NCBI GenBank assembly: GCA_900128395.1
Contig: LT649929.1
Coordinates: 1 to 11,479 of the forward strand
Source of the DNA: Stramenopiles sp. TOSAG23-2
Taxonomy: Eukaryota; Sar
DNA: 11,479 bases
Direction of reading: 5' to 3'
The stretch's first letter is position 1, and every line of letters begins with the position of its first letter. The notes under the pieces were generated by a model. It was not told where the DNA came from. It saw only the letters and a program-made list of their open reading frames with translations, and did not search any database. A program made the translations under genes and the position numbers. This document shows positions 1 to 8,133 of the stretch, one piece after another.

Positions 1-1
1 T

Positions 2-430
2 AAAGGTACTTTATATGGAATGGATGTTGCAATTAAAAAACTTCATGCTCATACGGACGAAAAAGAGCGCGAACAAGCAAAATCATTATTACAGAATGAG
101 TTCAAAACGTTAAGCTTATGTAGACATCAAAATGTTGTACAAATATTAAATATTTGTTTCGAGCCACCTATGCTTATATTAGCGGGTGAAGGATTAAAAA
201 CAAACAATACATTAACAACATTGAACCTATATCGTAATAATATTACTGATGATAGTGGAATACAAAGTATTATTGATGGATTAAAAACAAACAATACATT
301 AAAGTACTTGAACCTAATAAATAATCAACTTAGTGATAATATGAAATCACAATTAAATGCTATACAACAATATAAAAGAAATGGATCAAACGGGTATCAA
401 CAAGTGGAAGGGATGTATATAAAGACATAA
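2..430 (+). CDS. Truncated protein kinase / LRR chimera, 5'-partial
   Basis: The frame is open to the left edge, so the true start lies outside the window; the first Met (position 20) is internal. The residues KGTLYGMDVAIKK are the end of a kinase glycine loop and the beta-3 VAIK motif (Lys 6 counted from Met at 20). An alpha-C Glu (E27, in NEFKTL) and the HQNVVQ and PPMLIL strands follow, as in tyrosine-kinase-like (TKL) kinases. At the hinge (about residue 54) the kinase stops abruptly. No HRD catalytic loop, DFG or C-lobe follows. Two leucine-rich repeats of 29 residues follow (GLKTNNTLxxLNLxxN), then a short Gln/Tyr/Lys tail and TAA. A kinase cut at its hinge cannot phosphorylate, so this is probably the 3' end of a recombined paralogue or pseudogene. 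It could also be an expressed pseudokinase-LRR protein. No GT-AG intron that would restore a C-lobe is visible at the junction. Confidence 0.6.
   Translation, partial: KGTLYGMDVAIKKLHAHTDEKEREQAKSLLQNEFKTLSLCRHQNVVQILNICFEPPMLILAGEGLKTNNTLTTLNLYRNNITDDSGIQSIIDGLKTNNTLKYLNLINNQLSDNMKSQLNAIQQYKRNGSNGYQQVEGMYIKT
191..302 (+). repeat. Short tandem repeat encoding LRR units
   Basis: A 25-bp sequence (ggattaaaaacaaacaatac followed by attaa) is identical at 191-215 and 278-302. The copies are 87 bp, or 29 codons, apart, which matches one leucine-rich repeat. Identity at the DNA level points to recent unit duplication or gene conversion among LRR paralogues. Confidence 0.85.
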
Positions 431-663
431 TAATCAATATATATATTTATATACTACCAACTACAATATCCTATATATAGATATTTGCACGCCGCTTCTT
501 TTTTATTTACCAACTTTGTGCCTTTCATCATACTAATACCCACACTACTATTTTAATTTACTATTACTAACTACATGTGTGATATAAATACAACAACAAA
601 GATCATACATGTATATCGAATATGCAGGAATAAGATACGTAATTATATTTATTTATTATTATT

Positions 664-693
664 AGTAGTAGTAGTAGTAGTAGTAGCAGTAGT
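664..693 (+). repeat. AGT microsatellite
   Basis: The tract reads (AGT)7 AGC (AGT)2, preceded by a short ATT run. It ends three bases before the first in-frame ATG (696) of the dikinase gene, so it probably lies in that gene's 5' leader. The rest of 431-716 is AT-rich spacer without a recognisable gene or RNA. Confidence 0.9.
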
Positions 694-716
694 ATATGTA
701 CGTGTTGTATAATAAA

Positions 717-3638
717 ATGGGAACCACAACATCTTCTACAAAAAGTAGAAATACAGATGCAGCGAAACAATATGCACCTAAAACATGCTATGGATATTCA
801 TCTTCTATGAATTCAACATCAAAACCAAGTGTGGCAAAAACATTAGGTGGAAAGGGTTACCAGCTGCGAAAATTAGTAGAGTTGAAAACACCAGTGCCGG
901 CATTTATTATAATACCAACAAGTGTGTATAGAAAATTAATATTTGATAATCCTGCATTAAAGCCATTAACACAAAAATCCACTGGTCTAATATCATTAGG
1001 AGATTTAATTGAGATCAAAAAATTAATACGAGAACAAGTGAAATTTCCTTCTAGTACTATATCTGAAATCAAAGGGTTTTTAGAACTTTTGCCTTCCGGT
1101 TCATCTGTTTCGTGTCGTTCATCTGCAAATTGTGAAGATTCCACGGATGCATCATTTGCAGGGCAATTTGATACATATTTAAATAGAATAAATTTAGATG
1201 AAGTGATTGAAGCAGTGAAATTATGCTATTGTAGCGTATGGGAAAAAGCTGTTTTAGATTATCGTGAAAAATTTGATTTAAAGCAACAAATTGAAATGGC
1301 CGTAGTAGTTCAGTTACAGGTTGATTCTGAAGTTAGTGGTGTTGCCTTTACATGCAATCCATTAAATAATATGAGAAATGAATTTGTTATTGAAACAGTA
1401 TATGGGCAAGGGGAAGGATTAGTTAGTGGTGAGATTACGCCTGATAAATATATCGTGAATCAAGATACAAATGAAATTCATTTATTTGCTCCAGTAGTGA
1501 AAAATGAATATTATAGACTGTGTGTTAACAACAGCAATAACAACGATAATAGTAATAATATTACAAACGGAAATGGTAATCGTGGTATTGAAAAAGTTGA
1601 AGTAATGCCATTGCAAAAAAAATATAATCCATGTTTAAACACAGATCAAATCATGGAATTGTCAACTTATGGGAAAAAACTAAAAGAACATTATAAATGT
1701 CCAGTGGATATTGAATTTGCAATTGATAGTGTTACGAAAGAATTGCTATTGTTGCAAGTTCGTCCTGTAACAACATCAAAAGATTCAAAACCTACCGGGA
1801 ATCCCACTTTAAAATGGTCTTATAATCTTGATCAATATGACCAGAAACCGTCAAAAACATTTCTTCAATTGAATAAACAATGGTTAAGGCCATTGACGCC
1901 AATATATCAAGAATATATCAAATCGTTGAACGGGGCGACTGGCGGTTTTCGGTTTTTGGCTAATTATATACCATTATTACCCGATCCATACATGGCCATA
2001 GTGAATGGATTCGTTTTTATTAAAATGGGTAAAGGAGAAGATGCAGCTAAATTACCACCTTCTGAATGGTTAATCTGGTTAGTTGGTGGTTTATTGTTTG
2101 GTTCGGCGGATAAAGTCATCGGTAAAGCATTTTCAGAGAGAACATATTTAAATGAAATTGATGTTTGGGATAATAAAGTCCGGCGTGAATTTGATGATAA
2201 ACATCGTGAATTTGCAAATACTGATTTAACAGCATTAGATGAAAATGAATTGGAAGATTATGTTAAAGGTTGTTTAAAGCATTTAGAATATGGTTTACGA
2301 AATCATTTCATATTTTTAAGTGGTATTTTATTTCCACCAGGTGCATTAGTTGAATTTTGTGAAAGTATTACAGATGCAATACCAATGAAAGATATATTGG
2401 CTATAGTAAGTCAACCGGATGATATGTTTAATCATAGCCCTGGAAAAGTAATGCAAGAAGTTGTCTTAAACGGATACAAAACTGATACATCAGAGACGTT
2501 TCGAAATCAATTTGTCAAAGATCTACGTACATTACATGCAAAAGTTATGAACAATACATCTGAAGATCTGAAGGATAATGAAAAATTGAATGATGAATGT
2601 ACATCTTTCTTTAAAAAATATAATGCAGAGGAAAATGCTATAGGTAAAGGCTTGAAAGACTGGTATGATCTAACAGGCCATAGATTGTTGGGTCAATACG
2701 ATATGACTACTATAACTGCAATTGAGACACCTACTGTGATGATAGCAGATTTATTACAATGCATAGATCATAAGGAACATAAAGATCACGAGTTGCAACG
2801 AAAACAGGATGCAAAAAAAGTTCGAGATAAACTTCCACAAACAGATGAAATTTTGAAACAATTTGATATGCTTCTTGCGGATGCCCTGCGTTGTGATCGA
2901 TTGAGGGATGAACGAAGTTTACATGGGTTATTATCTGCTGGTGGACATTGTAGACGAGCATTAATGGAAGTTGGCTCACGATATTTTAAATCATCTCCCA
3001 AATCTGTCGAAGAATTTGAAATAAGCGATGTGTTGTATATAAGAGAAGGTGAATTAAATAATGTATTTGAGGTGAAAGAAAAAATTATGTCAAATTTTCC
3101 TTTATTAAGGCGTTTAGTTAAACGTAGAAAATTCTCGTTAACTTATACTGTAATGGATGCACCAGCTAATATTAATGGTCCAGCATATCCAAAACCAGAA
3201 ACAAATGTTGATAAGACATCTTTGCCAGCAAACGTAGCAAAAGGTTTACGAGCCGTTACTGTCAGTACACGTATGGTTGGATTAGACAGTGTGAGTAAAA
3301 ATCATGAACCTGGTGATACAGAATTAACAGGTAATGCAGCATCGAATGGTGAAATAATTGGCAAGGCACGGGTGATAAAACATACCGACCAAATTGGTAA
3401 AATTAGAAAAGGTGATATAGTAATCACGCCATTTACCAACAGTTCTTTTAATGTTGTTATGAGTTTATTAGGAGGTATTGTCACGCAAGGTGGAGGAACT
3501 CTCAGCCATGCTGGTATAATTTCACGAGAAATGGGCATACCATGTGTCACTGATGTTTTAAATGCTGTCAATGTCGTGCCAAATGGTGCAAAAGTAAAGT
3601 TGGATGGTACAAATGGAAAGTTGTATATTTTAGATTGA
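717..3638 (+). CDS. PEP-utilising / rifampicin-phosphotransferase-like dikinase
   Basis: This is a 973-residue protein. I chose the ATG at 717 (context AAAATGG, product MGTTTSSTK) over the in-frame ATG at 696, which abuts the AGT microsatellite. An ATP-grasp PEP/pyruvate-binding domain spans about residues 44-355. It has the GGKG lysine loop (44-47), SCRSSANCEDS with Arg 134, DASFAGQFDTYL, VSGVAFTCNP and the closing LLLQVRPVTT. A long middle domain (about 365-870) carries family landmarks such as RPLTPIYQEY, TGHRLLG and CRRALMEVGSRY. A C-terminal swivelling domain (about 875-973) has the phospho-carrier His 931 in GGGTLSHAGIISREMGIPCV. No C-terminal TIM barrel follows, so it is not a true PEP synthase or PPDK. 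The order ATP-grasp, middle, His is that of rifampicin phosphotransferases, which transfer the beta-phosphate of ATP to a substrate through the His. The substrate here is unknown. An Asn-rich insert lies at about 271-289. Residue G2 with S6 fits N-myristoylation. Stop is TGA. Confidence 0.88.
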   Translation: MGTTTSSTKSRNTDAAKQYAPKTCYGYSSSMNSTSKPSVAKTLGGKGYQLRKLVELKTPVPAFIIIPTSVYRKLIFDNPALKPLTQKSTGLISLGDLIEIKKLIREQVKFPSSTISEIKGFLELLPSGSSVSCRSSANCEDSTDASFAGQFDTYLNRINLDEVIEAVKLCYCSVWEKAVLDYREKFDLKQQIEMAVVVQLQVDSEVSGVAFTCNPLNNMRNEFVIETVYGQGEGLVSGEITPDKYIVNQDTNEIHLFAPVVKNEYYRLCVNNSNNNDNSNNITNGNGNRGIEKVEVMPLQKKYNPCLNTDQIMELSTYGKKLKEHYKCPVDIEFAIDSVTKELLLLQVRPVTTSKDSKPTGNPTLKWSYNLDQYDQKPSKTFLQLNKQWLRPLTPIYQEYIKSLNGATGGFRFLANYIPLLPDPYMAIVNGFVFIKMGKGEDAAKLPPSEWLIWLVGGLLFGSADKVIGKAFSERTYLNEIDVWDNKVRREFDDKHREFANTDLTALDENELEDYVKGCLKHLEYGLRNHFIFLSGILFPPGALVEFCESITDAIPMKDILAIVSQPDDMFNHSPGKVMQEVVLNGYKTDTSETFRNQFVKDLRTLHAKVMNNTSEDLKDNEKLNDECTSFFKKYNAEENAIGKGLKDWYDLTGHRLLGQYDMTTITAIETPTVMIADLLQCIDHKEHKDHELQRKQDAKKVRDKLPQTDEILKQFDMLLADALRCDRLRDERSLHGLLSAGGHCRRALMEVGSRYFKSSPKSVEEFEISDVLYIREGELNNVFEVKEKIMSNFPLLRRLVKRRKFSLTYTVMDAPANINGPAYPKPETNVDKTSLPANVAKGLRAVTVSTRMVGLDSVSKNHEPGDTELTGNAASNGEIIGKARVIKHTDQIGKIRKGDIVITPFTNSSFNVVMSLLGGIVTQGGGTLSHAGIISREMGIPCVTDVLNAVNVVPNGAKVKLDGTNGKLYILD

Positions 3639-3825
3639 GTGTTGTGTAGTGTTTTTTGTGTGTGTCCTCTATAGCTTTAAAAAGCATTTTTTTGTGGCAA
3701 TCATTTTTTAAAAAATATTTTTTTTTGGTACTCGTATTTTTTTTAGAATAATGTTCCTTTTTTTTATTTTAAAATTGAATATTATTAAATTTAAAAATAT
3801 GATCTACTTCGTATGATATTATGAT

Positions 3826-5156
3826 ACTTATTATCAAATCGTAAGAGAAGTACATTTTTTTATGTTTTATTAGCATCTTTTAAACGCTCTAATACCCAGG
3901 GTAAATCAGTAGCAAATAAAAGCTCTAAATCTTCTTTGATTGAAGGATCTTTCATACCATATGATGATGATTTTAAAACTTTATCCATTAAAAATGTTAC
4001 TACAGCAGAATCTATTTTTCCATAAAAATCATGTACTAATGCTTTGACCATCTTTCTTTTTTCCTCCATCGTACGTTGCTGTTTACGTTTTTTTACTTCA
4101 TTTTCCAATAGCCCATCATTACTTCTTCCCCTTTTCCCATTACTATTCATATTATTATTATTATTATTATTATATCCACCTCTTTGTCGATTATTTCGCA
4201 TATTATTTGTAGACATTTTTTTCTCTCTTTCTTTCATTAATATTGATATTTTCTTCATTATATCTTTTTCGATATCCTCCGCTGATTTTTGATTTTTTTC
4301 ATTATTATTATTATTATTATTATTATCATTATCCTCTAACTTTTTATCAATATTTTCATTTTTATCACTATCCATAGTTGTTGCATCTTCCATGTTGGAG
4401 TTTTGACTTTCTGCTTGTTCCAATCTGAATTTTGTTGCTCCGTCAACCTTTACTTTCATTTTCTTACCATCGATTTCAAATCCATCTAGTATTTTAATAG
4501 CACGACGAAATTGGATTGGTGTTTTAAATTTTACAAAACCAAAACCACGACATTTACCAGTTATTGGATCTGTCACACCTTTCCATTCTAGAAAACCATC
4601 AATGGCACCAAATAATTCTTTTATGAACACGTCCTCGCATTTACGTGATATATTTGATATATAACATGAATATCCTATGACAAACTTATTATCAAATCGT
4701 AAGAGAAGTACATTTTTTTATGTTTTATTAGCATCTTTTAAACGCTCTAATACCCAGGGTAAATCAGTAGCAAATAAAAGCTCTAAATCTTCTTTGATTG
4801 AAGGATCTTTCATACCATATGATGATGATTTTAAAACTTTATCCATTAAAAATGTTACTACAGCAGAATCTATTTTTCCATAAAAATCATGTACTAATGC
4901 TTTGACCATCTTTCTTTTTTCCTCCATCGTACGTTGCTGTTTACGTTTTTTTACTTCATTTTCCAATAGCCCATCATTACTTCTTCCCCTTTTCCCATTA
5001 CTATTCATATTATTATTATTATTATTATTATATCCACCTCTTTGTCGATTATTTCGCATATTATTTGTAGACATTTTTTTCTCTCTTTCTTTCATTAATA
5101 TTGATATTTTCTTCATTATATCTTTTTCGATATCCTCCGCTGATTTTTGATTTTTT

Positions 5157-5187
<31 letters not shown>

Positions 5188-5544
5188 CATTATCCTCTAA
5201 CTTTTTATCAATATTTTCATTTTTATCACTATCCATAGTTGTTGCATCTTCCATGTTGGAGTTTTGACTTTCTGCTTGTTCCAATCTGAATTTTGTTGCT
5301 CCGTCAACCTTTACTTTCATTTTCTTACCATCGATTTCAAATCCATCTAGTATTTTAATAGCACGACGAAATTGGATTGGTGTTTTAAATTTTACAAAAC
5401 CAAAACCACGACATTTACCAGTTATTGGATCTGTCACACCTTTCCATTCTAGAAAACCATCAATGGCACCAAATAATTCTTTTATGAACACGTCCTCGCA
5501 TTTACGTGATATATTTGATATATAACATGAATATCCTATGACAA
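3826..5544 (-). repeat. Near-perfect tandem duplication, 858 and 861 bp
   Basis: Unit A is 3826-4683 (858 bp) and unit B is 4684-5544 (861 bp), in direct tandem. Reading both, the only difference I find is one extra ATT triplet in unit B (nine instead of eight, at 5159-5185 against 4301-4324), which adds one Asn. The unit runs from codon 75 of the RBM25-like gene, through its stop, to 34 bp past it. There is no clear microhomology at the ends. The absence of substitutions implies a very recent event, recent homogenisation, or an assembly error. Confidence 0.97.
3860..4683 (-). pseudogene. Duplicated 3' copy of RBM25-like gene without N-terminus
   Basis: This copy reproduces codons 76 to the stop of the upstream gene, including the whole RRM (RNP1 CRGFGFVKF) and the PWI-like C-terminus, with no frameshift or stop. 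It lacks the Pro/Thr-rich N-terminus, the start codon and the promoter. It lies directly downstream of the parent's TAA, so it would be transcribed as 3' UTR if transcription continues. The frame is the same as the parent's, since 858 is divisible by three. The first in-frame ATG lies inside the RRM (KKMKVKV). Independent translation is therefore doubtful, and decay has not started. Confidence 0.8.
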
Positions 5545-5767
5545 CTTCTAATAATGGTGGTGGTAGTGCTTGTGCTGGCATAATAAATGGTTGCGTATCA
5601 TTGGATGCACCTGGAAATTGTGGAATGGAGGTAGTATTAGTTGTTGTTGTCGTCGTAGTAGTTGTTGTTGTTGTTGGTAGTAGTGGCGGAGGTGGCATCA
5701 TCATCATCATTGCATTATTCTTGTTATTTGTTCTTATTAATGGTGGTGGTTGTTGTTGCGACGACAT
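4718..5767 (-). CDS. RBM25-like splicing factor, RRM plus PWI
   Basis: This is a 349-residue nuclear RNA-binding protein. The N-terminus is low-complexity: Gln/Pro, five Met, Pro-rich, and about 12 Thr at 32-43 written with mixed ACA/ACT/ACG codons, then a PQFPGAS segment. The RRM spans about 79-155, with RNP2 CYISNI (81-86) and RNP1 CRGFGFVKF (119-127). The following KVKVDGATKFRLEQ matches the characteristic end of the RBM25 RRM (LVKVDAKTK). A Glu/Lys/Asn-rich linker with Asn runs follows, and a PWI-type helical domain occupies about 286-345. RBM25 (yeast Snu71 is related) associates with U1 snRNP and affects 5' splice-site choice; animal RBM25 is more than twice as long. An AATAAA (minus strand, 4724-4729) overlaps the last sense codons. 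Another PWI/RRM splicing protein is the main alternative. Codons 75 to the end are duplicated downstream. Confidence 0.82.
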
Positions 5768-5893
5768 GTTTGATTATATTATTATTCTTATTTCTTTCTT
5801 TTTACATTTGCTACATTGTAATACTTCATAAATATATATATATATATATATATACATATATAAGTAAGAGAAACAAGTGTGTTATAGTATAAT
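5768..5893. promoter_or_regulatory. Shared head-to-head promoter with TA tract
   Basis: Only 126 bp separate the ATG of the RBM25-like gene (minus strand, 5767) and the ATG of the RBR ligase (plus strand, 5894). The gap holds a TA-dinucleotide run at about 5831-5854 and further T-rich sequence. Both promoters and both 5' leaders must fit here, so it is probably a bidirectional promoter. No specific factor site can be named. Confidence 0.6.
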
Positions 5894-7603
5894 ATGAGTG
5901 ATGATAGTGATGTAGACATGACAAACCAAGATTCAGAGGAATATGAATATGAAGATAGTGATATTGAATATACATATGACGAGGATGAAGATGATAATGA
6001 AAATTCATTCGATGGAAGCAATAGTTTTAATGATAGTGAGTCAAAGCAAAATGACTCTAGATTGTCGTTTTCACCTCCAGGATCAGGTAGTAAAAAACAT
6101 CTTGAATACCGTGTATTAGATAAAGACCAACTAGCTAAACGTAAAGAACATGCTGTATCTCAGTTAGTTGAAATACTTTGTATCAAACATGACGAAGCAC
6201 AAATATTATTAAGACATTATAAATGGGATCAAGGAAAGACGGAAAGTGAATGGTTCACAGATGAAGCGCGAGTACGTGATTTATGTGGTATTCCAGAAAT
6301 AAAAGATGCTGGCAAGAAAACTAGTGACAGTAATAAAAATAATAATAACAATACATTAGGTAAACGTGGTAGGACTCGAGGTAGTAATCCGCAACATTCT
6401 TCAGCTCCAGGTGACGGTTCCAAAACAAACGGAGATTTATGTCAAATATGTTGGGATAGATATGAAAAATCAGACATGGATTCTCTTGCATGTGGTCACA
6501 ATTTTTGTAAGGTATGTTGGGGTCAATTTTTATCAGTTAGTGTAGCCTCTGGACCAGTGTGCACAGAAGTAACATGCCCTATTCCAAAATGCAATGTACG
6601 TGTGCCACAAAGTAAAATTGAAGCATTGTCACGAAACGATATAGGGGCGAAATGGAATGATTTCATGATTAAATCGTTTGTTGATTACAATCGTAGTTGT
6701 AAATGGTGCCCGAAACCTGGTTGTCAATTTGCAATTGAATATCCTGGCGGTGGTGTTATCGATGTTACCTGCCCTTGTGGACCATATACCTTTTGCTTTG
6801 GTTGTAGTCACGAGGCACATTTGCCAGCATCCTGTTCCGACGTTGCTAGATGGAATCAAAAAAATAGCGCAGAAAGTGAAAATATAACGTGGATCATGGC
6901 AAATACGAAGAAATGTCCTAAATGTGGTGTAAATATCGAAAAAAATCAAGGGTGCAACCATATGACGTGTAGAAAAGCTACGGGTGGATGTGGCCATGAA
7001 TTTTGCTGGCTATGCTTAGGCGATTGGAAAGATCACGGAGCAAGTACTGGAGGATATTATAATTGTAACAAATATGAAAAAGTTAAAAAATCCGATAAAA
7101 AGTTAAGAAAAGATGAAGAAAGACGGTTGAAAGCAAAACATGATTTAGATCGCTACATGCATTTTTTCGAACGTTTCAACAGTCACAATCGATCTAGAAA
7201 ATTTGCTGGTAAAACGATGCAAGATATTCAAGTCAAACGTGAAATTTTACATGAAGTGAAAGGTTATCGTATCGAAGAGACAGATTTTATGGTAAAAGCG
7301 GCGAAATGTATTATTGACTCGAGAAGGGTATTAGAATGGACATACGTATATGGATATTATTTAGAAAATGAAAATGAACGTGGTTTATTTGAACATAATC
7401 AAGAGATGCTTGAACGATTTACTGAAAGTTTACATGAATTAGTTGAAGAACCTTTAGACGAATTTGTACAACCTGGACATGATAATCGCAATTTATTTGA
7501 ACAACATCGCCAAAAGATTACTGATTTGTTATCATCCACTGTAAAATACAAAGAAAATATGTTAGAAGGCATCGATAATGGTTTTGCAACACAATTTCGT
7601 TAA
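5894..7603 (+). CDS. Ariadne-type RBR E3 ubiquitin ligase (ARIH1-like)
   Basis: This is a 569-residue protein, close to the usual 500-560 of ARIH1. Order: acidic N-terminus (1-50), UBA-like domain (about 78-133, with KWDQGKTESEWF), basic Asn-containing linker, RING1 (Cys 183 to Cys 233, starting CQICWDRY), IBR (about 269-314), RING2 (341-391) and ariadne domain (about 405-550, with RYMHFFERFNSHNRS and EWTYVYGYYLENENERGLFE). RBR ligases take ubiquitin from an E2 at RING1 and form a thioester on a RING2 cysteine. Cys 354 in NQGCNHMTC aligns with the catalytic Cys of human ARIH1, so the enzyme looks active. In ARIH1 the ariadne domain autoinhibits and neddylated cullin-RING complexes activate; this is inferred by homology here. 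It is intronless, stops at TAA, and shares a promoter with the RBM25-like gene. I see no missing zinc ligand. Confidence 0.95.
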   Translation: MSDDSDVDMTNQDSEEYEYEDSDIEYTYDEDEDDNENSFDGSNSFNDSESKQNDSRLSFSPPGSGSKKHLEYRVLDKDQLAKRKEHAVSQLVEILCIKHDEAQILLRHYKWDQGKTESEWFTDEARVRDLCGIPEIKDAGKKTSDSNKNNNNNTLGKRGRTRGSNPQHSSAPGDGSKTNGDLCQICWDRYEKSDMDSLACGHNFCKVCWGQFLSVSVASGPVCTEVTCPIPKCNVRVPQSKIEALSRNDIGAKWNDFMIKSFVDYNRSCKWCPKPGCQFAIEYPGGGVIDVTCPCGPYTFCFGCSHEAHLPASCSDVARWNQKNSAESENITWIMANTKKCPKCGVNIEKNQGCNHMTCRKATGGCGHEFCWLCLGDWKDHGASTGGYYNCNKYEKVKKSDKKLRKDEERRLKAKHDLDRYMHFFERFNSHNRSRKFAGKTMQDIQVKREILHEVKGYRIEETDFMVKAAKCIIDSRRVLEWTYVYGYYLENENERGLFEHNQEMLERFTESLHELVEEPLDEFVQPGHDNRNLFEQHRQKITDLLSSTVKYKENMLEGIDNGFATQFR

Positions 7604-7789
7604 TATTTTTAAATATATTTAAATGCATATCCATAATATATTTAAAACAAATTTTTGATACTTCGTACTTAAATTTTAAAAACGAGCGCGTGTTTGTAAT
7701 AGTAAATAGGCTATTCTTTTAAAATATTAGAGTGTATGATTATATATTTTTAATGAAAATATTATAATATTTTGTTGTGGAAAGAGGAG

Positions 7790-7806
7790 TACATAATATC
7801 ATATGC
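7790..7806 (+). repeat. 17-bp direct repeat, left copy
   Basis: tacataatatcatatgc is identical to 9167-9183. With the 13-mer taatagtaaatag (7697-7709 and 9079-9091) and attataatat (7761 and 9132), it makes collinear blocks on both sides of the secreted-protein gene. Confidence 0.8.
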
Positions 7807-7833
7807 ATAATAAAATCACATTTCCAAACACAG

Positions 7834-7887
7834 TACGAAGTAAAAGAGGCGAGATATTATACAATAATTGTACAGCCGCACTTCGTA
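7834..7887. repeat. Inverted repeat, 8-bp arms
   Basis: tacgaagt (7834-7841) and acttcgta (7880-7887) are reverse complements separated by 38 bp, so a hairpin is possible in RNA from either strand. It lies in the RBR 3' flank and uses the same word that recurs in other 3' flanks. Confidence 0.7.
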
Positions 7888-8002
7888 TATATGATATTTA
7901 TTATTTACATGTACTCGTCCTAATTTATAATATTAAAAATATATATAATTATACACAGTACATATTTTAATTTTTTTATAAAATGTAGTACGTGTGTTAT
8001 CG

Positions 8003-8022
8003 AAATATTACGAGTAATATTT
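8003..8022. repeat. Inverted repeat, 9-bp arms with 2-nt centre
   Basis: aaatattac - ga - gtaatattt is perfectly paired. It contains TACGAGTA and lies about 110 bp beyond the stop of the secreted-protein gene. The two-base centre is too tight for an RNA hairpin without opening pairs, so it may be a protein-binding site rather than a hairpin. Confidence 0.7.
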
Positions 8023-8133
8023 TCTCTTTTTGTGTGTGTCTTATTACTATTCTGTGACGACTATGATATGATAAAGCAATAAACAAGGACATATATGATA
8101 TTATACGTATTTAACCATATTGTTTCATTTTCA

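Larger units (their letters stand above)
7604..8133. other. Convergent 3' intergenic region, RBR / secreted protein
   Basis: This 530-bp AT-rich stretch lies between two converging genes, and I see no gene or tRNA in it. It holds TACTTCGTA (7659-7667), its reverse complement TACGAAGTA (7834-7842), ACTTCGTA (7880-7887), TACTCGTC (7912-7919), TACGAGTA (8009-8016), AATAAA on the plus strand at 7809-7814 and 8078-8083, and one member of a degenerate direct-repeat pair (about 7697-7806). Confidence 0.7.

Noticed and set aside
696-716. Upstream in-frame ATG of the dikinase gene as the start
   Set aside because: It directly abuts the AGT microsatellite and adds seven unremarkable residues. The ATG at 717 has AAAATGG context and exposes a myristoylation-type N-terminus. 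Not excluded.
2731-3571. Minus-strand frames of 71 to 89 codons
   Set aside because: They are shadows of the dikinase gene, whose protein motifs are unambiguous on the plus strand.
4044-4292. Plus-strand Leu/Phe/Ile-rich frame resembling a membrane protein, repeated at 4902-5150
   Set aside because: It is the antisense of the Asn/Lys-rich linker of the RBM25-like gene and its copy. ATT repeats read as Leu/Ile give false hydrophobicity.
3826-5544. Tandem duplication as a transposon or LTR pair
   Set aside because: The units are genic, directly adjacent, and have no terminal inverted repeats, transposase or target-site duplication.
5538-5892. Plus-strand Val/Gly-rich frames
   Set aside because: They are the antisense of the Thr/Pro-rich N-terminus of the RBM25-like gene and the TA tract.
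6629-6997. Minus-strand 122-codon frame
   Set aside because: It lies wholly within the RBR ligase IBR/RING2 coding region and shows no features of its own.
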